Assembly (NCBI RefSeq): GCF_016599145.1
Contig: NZ_JAENKO010000016.1
Span: forward strand, 1-64,000
Direction of reading: 5' to 3'
DNA length: 64,000 nucleotides
Source of the DNA: Tomitella cavernea
GTDB taxonomy: Bacteria > Actinomycetota > Actinomycetes > Mycobacteriales > Mycobacteriaceae
Both the position numbers and the translations under genes were made by a program. The notes below the pieces were generated by a model that was given only the letters and a program-made list of their open reading frames with translations, searched no databases and was not told where the DNA came from. Below are positions 53,442-63,185 of the stretch, in pieces. Each line of letters opens with the position of its first letter. Positions within the stretch are counted from its first letter, which is position 1.

Positions 53442-56400
53442 TCAGCCTCGTTCCGTGACGGCGACGGGCCCCGCCCCGTCCGCGGGTTCGGGGGCCACCG
53501 CCAGCAGCGCGGCCAACTCGTCGACTCCGGGCAGGTCCGGGGGCGCCACAGTGCGGCCGCTGCGCACGTAGTGGAACGCGGCCCGGACGCGGTCGAGCGC
53601 CGGCGCGCCGGTCGTGCCGTCGGCGCCGGGCGCAGGCGCCATGAGCTCGGCCCAGGCCACCCGGTACACGGCGAGCTGGATCGCGACGGCGGGTTCCTCC
53701 GCAGGAGTGGGCGGTGCGCCGGTCTTCCAGTCGATCACCGTCCAGCCGCCGTCGTCGTCACGGAAGACCGCGTCGATGCGGCCACGCAGGAGCACCCCGC
53801 CGATGACCGTCTCGAACGGCACCTCCACCTCCACCGGACTGCGCACCGCCCACGGGGACGCGAGGAATGCCTCCTGCAGGGCTTGCAGGTCCGCCCCCGG
53901 GTCGGCGCCCGTGTCCGCCGCGCCGGGCAGTTCGTCGAGGTCGAGCAACCGTGTGGCACCGAATCGCCGCTCCACCCACGCGTGAAAGGCGGTGCCGCGG
54001 CGCGCGAGCGGGTTCGGCTTGTACGGGACGGGCCGGCGGAGCCGCTCCGCCAGCACGGCGGGATCCGCGCGCAACTGCACCATCTGGCTGACGGACAAGC
54101 GCGCGGGCAGCGGCACGTCGAGCGCGCGGCCGGCCGCGGCCGCACGCTCGGCCAGAAGCAGGTCGACATCGGCCGCCCACCCGTCCGGGTCGTCGCGTGC
54201 CGCGCTCTCCGGCACGCCCCCGCCGGCGGCATCCTCCGGGGCGTACTCGGCGGCGTCCAGCTCGTCGAGGATCATCCGCGCGCCCTCTTCGACGTCGCCC
54301 CGCCTGCCCGCGAGCGGGTCCACCGGCCACTGCGCCGCCCGGGGGTTGGCAGCCAGGGGGTTCTCGGTCTCCTCTGGTTCCGGCGCCCACCGTTCGACGG
54401 TGCCGGCGCCCGATGCGAGGATGTCCCGCGCCTCGGAGAGGAAGTCCGAGGGGCCCTTGGCCTTGCCTGTCGCCGGCCAGTGGTGCCCGGAGAGCAGCAG
54501 CGTGTGCTCCGTGCGCGTGACCGCGACGTAGAAGAGCCGGCGCTCCTCGTCCAGCCGGCGGCGCGCCAGCGCCTTCTTGTGCGACTCGAGCGCGTTCTCG
54601 AGGTCCTTGCGGGTGGCGCACCCCTCGAGGTCCAGCACCGGCACGCCTTCGCCGCCGTCCTGCGCGGCCCGGTCGCCGCGCAGCTGCGGCGGCAGCTCCG
54701 TGACGTCGCCCAGCCACGTGGACGTGGCCCTGTCGGCCGGGAAGACACCGCTTGCCAGGTGCGGGACCGCCACGACCTGCCATTCGAGCCCCTTCGACGC
54801 GTGCACCGTGAGGATCTGCACGCGGTGCGGGTCCAGTTCGACCTCGCCCGGGGTGAGCCCCTTCTCCACCGATTCCGCGGCGGACAGGTATCCGAGCAGC
54901 CCGGCGAGCGTGGCGTGCGGGTCGGCCGCGTACTCGGCGACGACCATCGCGAACGCGTCGAGCTGCTCGCGGCCGCCACCCGTGGTGTCGCTGCGCGCGG
55001 CCACCTCGATCCCGATGTCCAAGGACCGTTCGACCTCTGCCGTCAGCTCGGTGAGCGGTTGACCGATACGCTTGCGCAGCGACGCGAGTCGTCGTGCCAG
55101 TGCCGTGATCCTGCGGTGCCCCTCCGGCGAGTACCGCTCGGCCGGGCCGGGGTCCGCGATGGCGTCGCCGAGCCCGGCCGCATCGCCCTCGTCGCCGGGG
55201 AGCGCCGCAGCCAGGGCGTCGTGCAGTTCGTCCTCATCACTGAGCAGCCCCTGCGCACCGGGCCGCCCATGCCGGCCCAGCTCGCGCACGCGACGCGCCA
55301 GTGCCGCCAGGTCGGCCGCGCCGAGCCGGATGCGCGGCCCGGTGAGCACGCGCATCGCGGCCGTACCGGCGAGCGGGTCGGCCACGATGCGGAGCGTATC
55401 GACGACGTCGCGGACCTCGGGCTGCTGCAGGAGTCCCCCGACCCCCACCACCTCTACGGGCACTCCGCGACCTCGCAGGGCCTCGGCGATGGGGACGGAG
55501 TCCGCGTTACGGCGCACGAGGACCGCCGTGGTGGGCGGAGGCGCACCGGCCGCGCGCGCCGCCTCGAAACGGGCGGCGATGTGCTCGGCCAGCCACTCGC
55601 GCTCCGCTTCGACGTCCGGCAGCAGTGCCGCGCGCAGGTCGCCCGGCGGGACGTCCGGGCGCGCACGCAGCTCGCTCACCGGCACACCCCGCTCGCGCAG
55701 CGGGGCGGCGACCGCGTTGGCCAGCGTGAGGGCCTCGGCCGGGTTACGCCAGCTGGTGAGCAGCTCGAGGATACGGGCCGGACGCGCACCGGCGGGGAAG
55801 TCGGTGGTGAAGTACGGCAGGTTCGCCGCCGACGCGCCCCGCCACCCGTAGATCGACTGCATCGGGTCGCCGACCGAGGTGAGGGCGACCGCGGCGTCGC
55901 CGTGCCCGCCACGGCCCCGCCCGCCGGGACCGCCGGGGCCGCCGCTGTCGTGATCACCGTCCGGGTCCCTGTGCCCGCCGCCGAACAGCGAGGACAGCAG
56001 GACCCGCTGCGAGTGCCCGGTGTCCTGGTACTCGTCGAGCATCGCGGCACGGAAACGTGCGCGTTCGGCCGCGCCCACCTCTGGGTGGGCGGACGCGAGC
56101 CCGGCCGCCAGCGACATCTGCGACCCGGGATCGAGGGCGCCCTGCGCGCGGAGTTCTTCGGCGAGCCTGCGCACCAACGGCAGGAGCGCGACCCTGCGTT
56201 CCTGCACGGCGAGCGGGGCGGTGAGCTTCTGCGACGGCTCCTCACGCTGCCGCGGGCCGGGCGGCAGCGTGAACACGAGGTGTTCGAGCTCCACGTGCGA
56301 CCGGTCGACATCGTCCGGATCCACCAGGTGCTCGCCCAGCTGGTTGGCCAGCTTGAGAACCTGCTCGGTGATCGCCGCCGGGCTGGAATCGGTGTCGATG

Positions 56401-56897
56401 TCGCCGTCCCAGGTGCTGACCACCCGGTGGGCGACCTGCCAGAGCTCGGTTTCGCCGAGCATCCGCACCGACGGCTCCATCGGCAGCAACAGGCCGTACT
56501 CCCCCAGCAGCCGGCCGGCGTACGAGTGGTAGGTGCTCACCTCCGGTTCCGCGGAGCGGAGCCTGTCGCGGATGCCTCCGCCCGGGTCGACGCTGCGCAG
56601 CAGCGACGACCCGGCGAGCCGCGCCAGCCTGCGGCGGATGCGGTCGGTCAGCTGGCCGGCCGCCTTGCGTGTGAAGGTGAGTCCCAGCACCTGCGACGGC
56701 TCGACGAGCCCGTTGGCCACCAGCCACACCACGCGTGCCGCCATCGTCTCGGTCTTGCCGGCACCCGCGCCGGCGACGACGAGCACCGGCTCGAGCGGCG
56801 ACTCGATCACCGCCGCCTGCTCGTCGGTGGGCGGGAACTGGCCGAGCGCCTCGGCGATCTCGGCCGCGCCGACCCGCGCATCCTGCGACGCGGTCAT
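53442..56897 (-). CDS. adnB: ATP-dependent helicase/nuclease subunit AdnB
   Basis: 1151-aa motor-nuclease subunit of the AdnAB complex that resects DNA double-strand breaks. N-terminal UvrD-like motor: VLVVAGAGAGKTETMAARVV (Walker A, about 38-57), MLDEYQDTGHSQRVLL (motif II), TSVGDPMQSIYGWRGASAAN, ILTVHASKGLEWQVVAVPHL and LFYVAVTRTEHTLLL. C-terminal RecB-type nuclease with GRIDAVFRDDDGGWTVIDWK and KTGAPP. The start ATG at 56897 overlaps the adnA stop in ATGA; the longer open frame to 57032 lies within adnA. Matches Rv3201c. Confidence 0.95.
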   Translation of the reverse strand: MTASQDARVGAAEIAEALGQFPPTDEQAAVIESPLEPVLVVAGAGAGKTETMAARVVWLVANGLVEPSQVLGLTFTRKAAGQLTDRIRRRLARLAGSSLLRSVDPGGGIRDRLRSAEPEVSTYHSYAGRLLGEYGLLLPMEPSVRMLGETELWQVAHRVVSTWDGDIDTDSSPAAITEQVLKLANQLGEHLVDPDDVDRSHVELEHLVFTLPPGPRQREEPSQKLTAPLAVQERRVALLPLVRRLAEELRAQGALDPGSQMSLAAGLASAHPEVGAAERARFRAAMLDEYQDTGHSQRVLLSSLFGGGHRDPDGDHDSGGPGGPGGRGRGGHGDAAVALTSVGDPMQSIYGWRGASAANLPYFTTDFPAGARPARILELLTSWRNPAEALTLANAVAAPLRERGVPVSELRARPDVPPGDLRAALLPDVEAEREWLAEHIAARFEAARAAGAPPPTTAVLVRRNADSVPIAEALRGRGVPVEVVGVGGLLQQPEVRDVVDTLRIVADPLAGTAAMRVLTGPRIRLGAADLAALARRVRELGRHGRPGAQGLLSDEDELHDALAAALPGDEGDAAGLGDAIADPGPAERYSPEGHRRITALARRLASLRKRIGQPLTELTAEVERSLDIGIEVAARSDTTGGGREQLDAFAMVVAEYAADPHATLAGLLGYLSAAESVEKGLTPGEVELDPHRVQILTVHASKGLEWQVVAVPHLASGVFPADRATSTWLGDVTELPPQLRGDRAAQDGGEGVPVLDLEGCATRKDLENALESHKKALARRRLDEERRLFYVAVTRTEHTLLLSGHHWPATGKAKGPSDFLSEARDILASGAGTVERWAPEPEETENPLAANPRAAQWPVDPLAGRRGDVEEGARMILDELDAAEYAPEDAAGGGVPESAARDDPDGWAADVDLLLAERAAAAGRALDVPLPARLSVSQMVQLRADPAVLAERLRRPVPYKPNPLARRGTAFHAWVERRFGATRLLDLDELPGAADTGADPGADLQALQEAFLASPWAVRSPVEVEVPFETVIGGVLLRGRIDAVFRDDDGGWTVIDWKTGAPPTPAEEPAVAIQLAVYRVAWAELMAPAPGADGTTGAPALDRVRAAFHYVRSGRTVAPPDLPGVDELAALLAVAPEPADGAGPVAVTERG

Positions 56898-59800
56898 TCG
56901 GTCACCTGCCTTCCGTCGGGCTGCGCCGGGCAGCTGGTCTTCACCGCGCAGTGCCGGCACGTGTCGTTCACCTGAGCGGTGAATCCGGGGCCGCGCGTGG
57001 TCTCCGCCGCCTCGTGGATGACGTTGCGCCATTGCTCGACCCCCGCGCCGTCGAGCGGCGCCTGGGCCCGTTCGACGGCGACGCCGTCCTTGTCCGACTT
57101 CGCGACGAACACGAGCCGCCCGCCGCCCGGTTCACCGCGCTCGCCGTCGACGGCGCCGGCTGCGAGTGCCACCTGGTAGGCGGCGAGCTGCGCGTGGTCG
57201 GCGGCCTCGTTCTTGGTGACAGGATTGCGCGCGGTCTTGACGTCGACGACGACGAAGCGACCGTCCGGGTCGCGTTCGAGCCGGTCGATCCGGCCCCGCA
57301 GACGCACCCCCGGCAGACCCGACCCCGCCGGCGCCTCCAGCACCACGTCCACGGCGACTTCCACGCCCGTCTCGGTCAGCTCGGTGCGGGTGGCCCGCAG
57401 CCATCCCCGGAATCCCGCGAGCATGCTGCGGTGCCGCTCGAGTTCGTGGCGCGAATACCACTGCGAGCCCAGGTCCACCTGCTGCCAGGCGGCGTCCATC
57501 TGGCGGGCGACTTCGTCCTCCGGCAGATCGGCGGCCACCGCCTGCACCAGGGCGTGCACCAACGTGCCGGCGACCGCGGAGATCTGGGCGCCGTCATCGC
57601 CGCCGTTGCGCTCGAGGAACCAGCGCAGGCCGCAATTGCGCAAGGTCTCGACGTTGGACGGCGACAGCGCCACCGGCCCGTCGTCCGTTCCCCACAGCGG
57701 CGCACCCGTACTGACGGCGGCCAGCCCGTACCACTGGCGCGGGTGCGCGCCCGGCACGCCCGCCCGCGCGAGGCGGGCGAGTTGGCGGGCGGCGCGGCGC
57801 CGACGCTCCTGCGCGGCGGGGTCGGAGCCGACAGGCGCGGAGACCGCGGCACGCAGCTCACCCACCAGCGGCCCGGGAGCCAACACCCTGCGTGCGCCGG
57901 GCTCGGCCGCGGGGATCGCGTCCCCGTCCGGCCCGGCTGCACCGGCTTCGGCCGCCGCGCCTGCCGCTCCTGCCGCCGGCGATGCGGCGAGCCCCTCGAG
58001 GAAGCGCGAGGGGACGAGCTCCTCGCCGCCCGCCGAATCCACCGCCGTCACCAACAGACGACGCCGGGCGCGTGTACACGCGACCAGGAACAGTCGCCGC
58101 TCGTCGGCGAGGAGCTCGGCGGTGCGCGAGATGCGCAGGCGCGGCTCGTCGGAATCCGGGTGCGCGGTCCGGCCGTCCATGACGTCGACGAGGTCTTCCG
58201 CTCCGAGCAGGGTCCCGCGTGCTCGCAGGTTGGGCCACAGCCCCTCCTGCACGGCCGCCACGGCGACGACATCCCATTCACGCCCCACAGCGGAATGCGC
58301 GCTGAGCAGCGACACCGCATCGGCAGGCGCCGCTGCCGCGGTGCGCACCTGCCCGGGCAGCTCCTGGTCCTCGATGTACCGGACGAAACCCGACGGATGC
58401 GCCGCGGGCAGTCCGTCGACGAAGTCCGAGGCGGCGTCGAAGAGCGCGACCACCGCGTCCAGGTCACGGTCGGCCTGCGCGCCCACGGGCCCGCCGCGGG
58501 CGGAGTCCGCCACCCATCGGCCCTCCAGCCCGCTGGTCTGCCACAGCGCCCACAGCACCTCCTCGACGCCGCCACCGGCGCACAGCGCAGCACGCCCGGC
58601 GTCGAGAACATCGCGGACCCGCCGCAGGGGCGCGGACTCGACCTCGCTGAGCCCGCGAGACAGTTCCGCAGAACCATCATCGGCGCCGGCACCGCCACCA
58701 TCGGCGGCGCCGGCGGCCAGCGTCGCGCGGATGACCTCGACCGACTCGCGGTCGCGGCCCGAATCCAGCTCGGCCCTGCGGATGCCCCTCCGCAGCCGCC
58801 GCAACGCCACCGGGTCGGCGCCGCCGATGGGCCCGGAGACCAGTGCCAGCGCATCGTCCGCGGTGAACCCGCCGACCCCGCTGCCCCGCCCGCCGGACGC
58901 GGTGACGGCGCGCAGCGCGATCAGCAGGGCGGACGCACCACGCTGGCGTGCGAGCGGCAGCTCGTTCGAGGCGGTGGCCACGGGAACGCCTGCCGCGGAG
59001 AGCGCGCGTCGCAGCACCGCCGACGACGCCGGTACCGACCGTACGATCACCGCCATCTCCGACCACGGCACACCGTCCCCCAGATGCGCCCGCCGCAGCG
59101 CGTCGGCGATCAGCGCCGCCTCATGGGACGGGGTGGTGAGGACCCGGACCTCCGCCGCGCCCGCCGCTGCTCCGGGGGCCGCGGAGGGGCCTCGTTGGGG
59201 GGCGGCGCCCGGGAGACGCGCCGCCACCCGCGCGCCGACATCCACCAGTGCGCTTCCGGAACGGTGGCAGGCGGTGAGGACGATCCGCTGCGGGCTGCCC
59301 GGATCCGCGACCGAGTCGAGGTATTCCGCATCCGCGCCGCGGAAGCGGAAGGCCTGCTGGTCGCCGTCGCCCGCCACCACCGACATCCCCGCGCCCGCAG
59401 AGACCAGCCGCACCAACCCGGCGGCCTGCGGGTCCAGGTGGTGCGCATCGTCGACCAGCAGACACCGCACGCGGTCGCGCTCGGCGGCGAGCAGGTCCGG
59501 GTCGAGGGTGAACGCTTCGAGGGCCGCGCTGACGAGCTCGGCGGCGTCGAGCGCGGGCGCACTCGCCTGCGGGGCCTCCATGCCCACCGACGAACGCAGC
59601 AGCATGGATTGTTCATAGCGGGCCGCGAACCTGCCGACCGCCTGCCAGTCCGCGCGGCGGTGCCCCTTGCCGAGCCGCACCAGGTCCTCGGGGCCGTACC
59701 CGCGTTCCGCTGCACGCAGCATGACGTCGCGGAGTTCGCGGGCGAATCCGACGAGGCCGAGTGCCGGCTGCAGCCGACGCGGCCATGCCCGGCGGGCGGC

Positions 59801-60331
59801 GTCCCCGCCCGCCGCGAGGTCCTCGTTGTCCCCGCGCAGCAGCTCCCGGATCACCGCGTCCTTCTCGGCGCCGGTGATGAGTTGCGGAGGCGGATTGCCG
59901 TGGGCCGACGCGTGCAATCGCAACACGCCGAATGCGTAGGAGTGGACGGTGCGCACCATCGGCTCCCGCGTGGCGCGGGACGCGGTGTCCGGCCGCCCGG
60001 CGAACAGCCGCCGGGTGATCTCCGCGCGCATCGTCGCCGCGGCACGCGTGGACTGCGTCAGCACCAGCACGCTCTCCGGATCCGCCCCCGCCGCGAGCCG
60101 GGCCACCGCGGCGTCCACCAGCAGCGCGGTCTTTCCCGTCCCGGGGCCGCCGAGGACCTGCATCGCCGGCCGGGTTGCCGACCCGGCGCCGCCTCGTGCC
60201 GTCGCCCCGGCGTCCTCCAGCAACGATGCGGCGCCCCCCTCCCACTCCCGGGGGAGGGGCGCATCCCGCGCCGCACCCACCAACCGCGCCCGCGGGCGCG
60301 GCGCGGCGACGTCCGTTCCACTCACCGCCAT
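56894..60331 (-). CDS. adnA: ATP-dependent helicase/nuclease subunit AdnA
   Basis: 1145-aa partner of AdnB. It has a UvrD-like motor with MQVLGGPGTGKTALLVDAAV (Walker A, about 57-75) but an atypical motif II (CLLVDDAHHLDP instead of DEYQD), and a C-terminal RecB nuclease domain with GRIDRLERDPDGRFVVVDVK and KTARNP. Cysteines in ETLRNCGLRW and CRHCAVKTSC match an AddB-like 4Fe-4S cluster that staples the nuclease domain. The ATG at 60331 follows GGAGG at a long spacing; a GTG at 60343 is the alternative. Matches Rv3202c. Confidence 0.93.
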   Translation of the reverse strand: MAVSGTDVAAPRPRARLVGAARDAPLPREWEGGAASLLEDAGATARGGAGSATRPAMQVLGGPGTGKTALLVDAAVARLAAGADPESVLVLTQSTRAAATMRAEITRRLFAGRPDTASRATREPMVRTVHSYAFGVLRLHASAHGNPPPQLITGAEKDAVIRELLRGDNEDLAAGGDAARRAWPRRLQPALGLVGFARELRDVMLRAAERGYGPEDLVRLGKGHRRADWQAVGRFAARYEQSMLLRSSVGMEAPQASAPALDAAELVSAALEAFTLDPDLLAAERDRVRCLLVDDAHHLDPQAAGLVRLVSAGAGMSVVAGDGDQQAFRFRGADAEYLDSVADPGSPQRIVLTACHRSGSALVDVGARVAARLPGAAPQRGPSAAPGAAAGAAEVRVLTTPSHEAALIADALRRAHLGDGVPWSEMAVIVRSVPASSAVLRRALSAAGVPVATASNELPLARQRGASALLIALRAVTASGGRGSGVGGFTADDALALVSGPIGGADPVALRRLRRGIRRAELDSGRDRESVEVIRATLAAGAADGGGAGADDGSAELSRGLSEVESAPLRRVRDVLDAGRAALCAGGGVEEVLWALWQTSGLEGRWVADSARGGPVGAQADRDLDAVVALFDAASDFVDGLPAAHPSGFVRYIEDQELPGQVRTAAAAPADAVSLLSAHSAVGREWDVVAVAAVQEGLWPNLRARGTLLGAEDLVDVMDGRTAHPDSDEPRLRISRTAELLADERRLFLVACTRARRRLLVTAVDSAGGEELVPSRFLEGLAASPAAGAAGAAAEAGAAGPDGDAIPAAEPGARRVLAPGPLVGELRAAVSAPVGSDPAAQERRRRAARQLARLARAGVPGAHPRQWYGLAAVSTGAPLWGTDDGPVALSPSNVETLRNCGLRWFLERNGGDDGAQISAVAGTLVHALVQAVAADLPEDEVARQMDAAWQQVDLGSQWYSRHELERHRSMLAGFRGWLRATRTELTETGVEVAVDVVLEAPAGSGLPGVRLRGRIDRLERDPDGRFVVVDVKTARNPVTKNEAADHAQLAAYQVALAAGAVDGERGEPGGGRLVFVAKSDKDGVAVERAQAPLDGAGVEQWRNVIHEAAETTRGPGFTAQVNDTCRHCAVKTSCPAQPDGRQVTE

Positions 60332-60388
60332 GTCGCCGGCCACCTCCGCTCACTCGTCATCGCTCCTCCGTCCCCGGCTCTGCGGTCC

Positions 60389-60438
60389 ACCCCGCCACAC
60401 TGCCGACCCCGCCACACTGCCGACCCCGCCACACTGCC
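60389..60438. repeat. 17-bp tandem repeat (about 3 copies) upstream of adnA
   Basis: ACCCCGCCACACTGCCG is repeated at 60389 and 60406, with a third, nearly complete copy at 60423. It lies in the divergent adnA-lipV intergenic region, so copy number could affect promoter spacing. Confidence 0.9.
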
Positions 60439-60544
60439 CATCCGTCGACCCTCGACCACTGCGCACCATCTCAGCACAGACCACCGACAGCCACGCCGCA
60501 CCGCGATGCCCTCCCCTCCGCCCGCCGGTGACAGAATCGGCGCC

Positions 60545-61345
60545 GTGAGCTCCCTGCACCTGCACCGGTTCGGCCCGCCGAACGACCCCCCGCGACGCTC
60601 CCCCGACGTGCTCGCGCTCCACGGGCTCACCGGGCACGGCAAGCGCTGGGAGAACCTGGCGCGCACGTGGCTTCCCGACCTCACCGTCCTGGCGCCGGAT
60701 CTGCGCGGGCACGGCCGCTCACCGTGGGCTCCCCCCTGGACCGTCGACGCGCAGGTCCGGGATCTGGCCGCGGTGTTGCGCGCGGAGGACGCGGAGCCGC
60801 TCATCGTCGTCGGGCACTCCTACGGGGCGAACATCGCCGTGCGGCTGGCGTGCGCGCATCCGGCGGCGGTGCGCGCCCTGGTGCTGCTCGACCCGGCGAT
60901 GGGGCTCGCACCGGACAGGGCGCGCGACATCGCCGACGCGTACCTGCACTCGCCCGACTATCCGGACGCCGCCGAGGCGCGCGCCGACAAGCTTCATGGC
61001 GGCTGGGCCGACGTCGACCCCGCAGTGCTCGACACGGACATCGCAGAGCACCTGGTCGCTTCGCCATTCGGCGGCGTGACGTGGCGCGTCGGCGCTCCGG
61101 CGATGGTCGCCGCCTGGGCGGAGATGGCGTTGCCGGCAGTGACCCCTCCGGCCGTGCCCACGGACCTCGTCCGCGCCGCCCGCGTGCAACCGCCCTTCCT
61201 GGCCGACGACGTGGTGGACCGGTGGCGTGCGGAGCTGGGCGAACTGCTGACGGTGCACTCCGTCGACTGCGAGCACATGGTGTCCCAGTCACATCCCGGG
61301 CTCGTCGCGAAGCTGGTGCGCCGCGCCCGGGAAAAGGAGTCCTGA
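60545..61345 (+). CDS. lipV: Alpha/beta hydrolase (LipV-like)
   Basis: 266-aa serine hydrolase. Motifs: VLALHGLTGHGKRWENLA, LAPDLRGHGRSPWAPPWTV, nucleophile elbow VVGHSYGANIAVRLAC, and the C-terminal His in SVDCEHMVSQSHP. In line with M. tuberculosis LipV (Rv3203) along its length, including SPDY.D.AEARA and WADVDP segments. The GTG at 60545 (VSSLHLHRFGP) is chosen by that comparison. Substrate unknown (esterase/lipase). Divergent from adnA; coupled to the ATL gene. Confidence 0.88.
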   Translation: MSSLHLHRFGPPNDPPRRSPDVLALHGLTGHGKRWENLARTWLPDLTVLAPDLRGHGRSPWAPPWTVDAQVRDLAAVLRAEDAEPLIVVGHSYGANIAVRLACAHPAAVRALVLLDPAMGLAPDRARDIADAYLHSPDYPDAAEARADKLHGGWADVDPAVLDTDIAEHLVASPFGGVTWRVGAPAMVAAWAEMALPAVTPPAVPTDLVRAARVQPPFLADDVVDRWRAELGELLTVHSVDCEHMVSQSHPGLVAKLVRRAREKES

Positions 61346-61348
61346 GCC

Positions 61349-61645
61349 GTGGCCGCCACCACCGAGGAACAGGTGGAACGCGTACGCGAGCTCATCGCCG
61401 CGATCCCGCGCGGGAAGATCTGCACCTACGGTGCGATCGCCGCGGCCGCGGGGCTGTCGACGGCGCGCACCGTCGCCTGGATTCTGCGCGTGGACGGCGG
61501 CGGACTGCCGTGGCAGCGGGTGATCCGCGCGGACGGGCGGCCCGCCCCCGCCATGCGCTCGCGCCAGCTGCCTCTTTTGGCGCAGGAGGGTGTCCCCCTC
61601 ATCGACGGTCGCGTGGACATGCGGAGCGCGTTCCACGAACCCTGA
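61349..61645 (+). CDS. Alkyltransferase-like protein (ATL, MGMT family)
   Basis: 98-aa DNA-binding protein of the O6-methylguanine methyltransferase family. Seen: ERVRELIAAIPRGKICTYGAIAAAAG and LPWQRVIRADG, where the reactive Cys of PCHRV is replaced by Trp, the hallmark of ATLs that bind O6-alkylguanine and hand it to nucleotide excision repair. The GTG start at 61349 is 3 nt after the lipV stop, so the two are co-translated. Corresponds to Rv3204. Confidence 0.9.
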   Translation: MAATTEEQVERVRELIAAIPRGKICTYGAIAAAAGLSTARTVAWILRVDGGGLPWQRVIRADGRPAPAMRSRQLPLLAQEGVPLIDGRVDMRSAFHEP

Positions 61646-61712
61646 CCCGTCCCGCGACGCGCGGATCCGTTCCCGCGCCACGAAGGGCCGTGTCCATGAC
61701 GTGAACAGCCGT

Positions 61713-63035
61713 CTACCACAGGTCCTCGAGGTAGCGCGGCCTGCACGCGAAGAACGCGCCGACGACCATCACGCACATCGACACGAGCATGAACGCGAAC
61801 GGCCACGCCCATCCGCCCGTCATGTCCCGCAGCACACCGAACAGCAACGGGCCCAGGCACGCCGCCGTGTAGCCGATCCCCTGGCTGAACCCCGACATCC
61901 GCGAGGCGCCGGACTGCGTGCGCGTGCGCAGGTTGATCAGTGTCAACGACATAGGGAACGTGCTCGGCCCGAGCCCCAACAGCACCACCCACAGTATCGG
62001 CGCCCCCATGGGCGCGAAGTACAGCCCGCTGAAGCCGACGATGTACACGACGGCGCAGCCGAGGACGATCGGGAACGGGTTGTACATGCGCGCGCAGACG
62101 GTGGGCCCGGCGAGCGCGGCGATCAGGCCCATCGCCGAGAACAGCGCCACCATCGCACCGCCGAACGCCTCGTCGGCGCCCGCGTCGGAGAAGATCCGCG
62201 GCAGCCAGGTGAACAGCGAGTAGGTGATCAGCGAGGTCATCCCGAACATTCCCGCCAGGCCCCACGCCAGGGTGGTGCGCACCAGTGACCCGCGCCGCCC
62301 GGCGGATTCGTCGACCGCGCTCTCGACGATCACGGGCGCGTCCGCACCGGAGCCCGATCCGGATTCGTCCGGCGCCACGCTCGACACCGCCCGTTCCGCG
62401 GCGTCGGCGGTCTTGCGCGAGCGCAGCAGGGCGAGCGTCGGCAGCAGCGCGGCCGCGGCGACCAGCGCCCACATGCCCAGCGACCACCGCCACCCGTACG
62501 CGTCCGCCACCGGGACGGCCACCAGCGGCGGCACGGCCGTTCCCAACTGCACGCAGGTGATGTACACGGCGCTCATGATCGCGACGCGGTCCGAGAAGTA
62601 GCGCTTCACCAGCGGTGGAATCACCACGTTGCCGATGCCCATGCCTGCCAGGGCGACCCCGGAGAACACCAGCAGCAGGGCGGTGTCGTCGACGAGCGCC
62701 CGGATCAGGAGTCCGGCACCGGACAGGAACATCGCGACGACCGCCACTCGCTCCAGCCCCATCCTGCCGATGAGCAGTGGTGTGAGCAGACCGAACAGCG
62801 CGAACATCGCCGTGGGGACCATGCCGAACACGCCGGCCACCGCCGAGCCGAAGCCGATCTCGTCGCCGATCCTGTCCAGCAACGGGGTGATGGAGGTGAC
62901 GGCGGTGCGCAACACCAGCGCCGACAGGGCCAGCGCGAGGAATGCGATGAGCCTGCCCGCGAAGAAGCCGCGCAGACCGCCCGCCGGACCCCGCGGACTT
63001 TTGCGCACGCCACCGCCGATTCCTGTCACACCCAC
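61713..63035 (-). CDS. MFS transporter (CynX/NimT-like)
   Basis: 440-aa major facilitator with 12 predicted helices in two halves joined by a hydrophilic acidic loop (about 195-235, VAPDESGSGSGADAP). Seen: ALALSALVLRTAVTSITPLL in TM1, GMGIGNVVIPPLVKRYF, and the second-half SFSQGIGYTAACLGPLLFG-like segment. CynX/NimT proteins move small anions or nitroimidazole-like compounds; the substrate here is unknown. Start GTG 63035. Divergent from a FadR-type regulator that probably controls it. Confidence 0.88.
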   Translation of the reverse strand: MGVTGIGGGVRKSPRGPAGGLRGFFAGRLIAFLALALSALVLRTAVTSITPLLDRIGDEIGFGSAVAGVFGMVPTAMFALFGLLTPLLIGRMGLERVAVVAMFLSGAGLLIRALVDDTALLLVFSGVALAGMGIGNVVIPPLVKRYFSDRVAIMSAVYITCVQLGTAVPPLVAVPVADAYGWRWSLGMWALVAAAALLPTLALLRSRKTADAAERAVSSVAPDESGSGSGADAPVIVESAVDESAGRRGSLVRTTLAWGLAGMFGMTSLITYSLFTWLPRIFSDAGADEAFGGAMVALFSAMGLIAALAGPTVCARMYNPFPIVLGCAVVYIVGFSGLYFAPMGAPILWVVLLGLGPSTFPMSLTLINLRTRTQSGASRMSGFSQGIGYTAACLGPLLFGVLRDMTGGWAWPFAFMLVSMCVMVVGAFFACRPRYLEDLW

Positions 63036-63085
63036 CGTCGCCTTCTCCCGCCGTCATCGTGGCCGTCCGCCGATTGCTCCGACAA

Positions 63086-63098
63086 ATCATAGGATGAT
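63086..63098. promoter_or_regulatory. Palindrome ATCAT-AGG-ATGAT between the MFS and gntR genes
   Basis: Perfect 5-bp arms with a 3-bp centre in the 150-bp divergent region. Size and location suit a GntR/FadR operator; the local AT content suggests overlapping promoters. Inferred. Confidence 0.45.
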
Positions 63099-63185
63099 GG
63101 GATGTATCGGATGAAACGGGTGCGGTGACACAGCGTCGCGGTGACGGAGTGGGCGCACCGACCAAGGGGACGGAGGGAACGGGTC

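Noticed and set aside
56735-61345. A plus-strand open frame of over 1500 codons spanning adnA and part of adnB before lipV
   Set aside because: It is the mirror frame of the high-GC adnA/adnB genes, has Arg/Gly/Pro-rich shadow composition, and only its last part (from 60545) is the real lipV gene.
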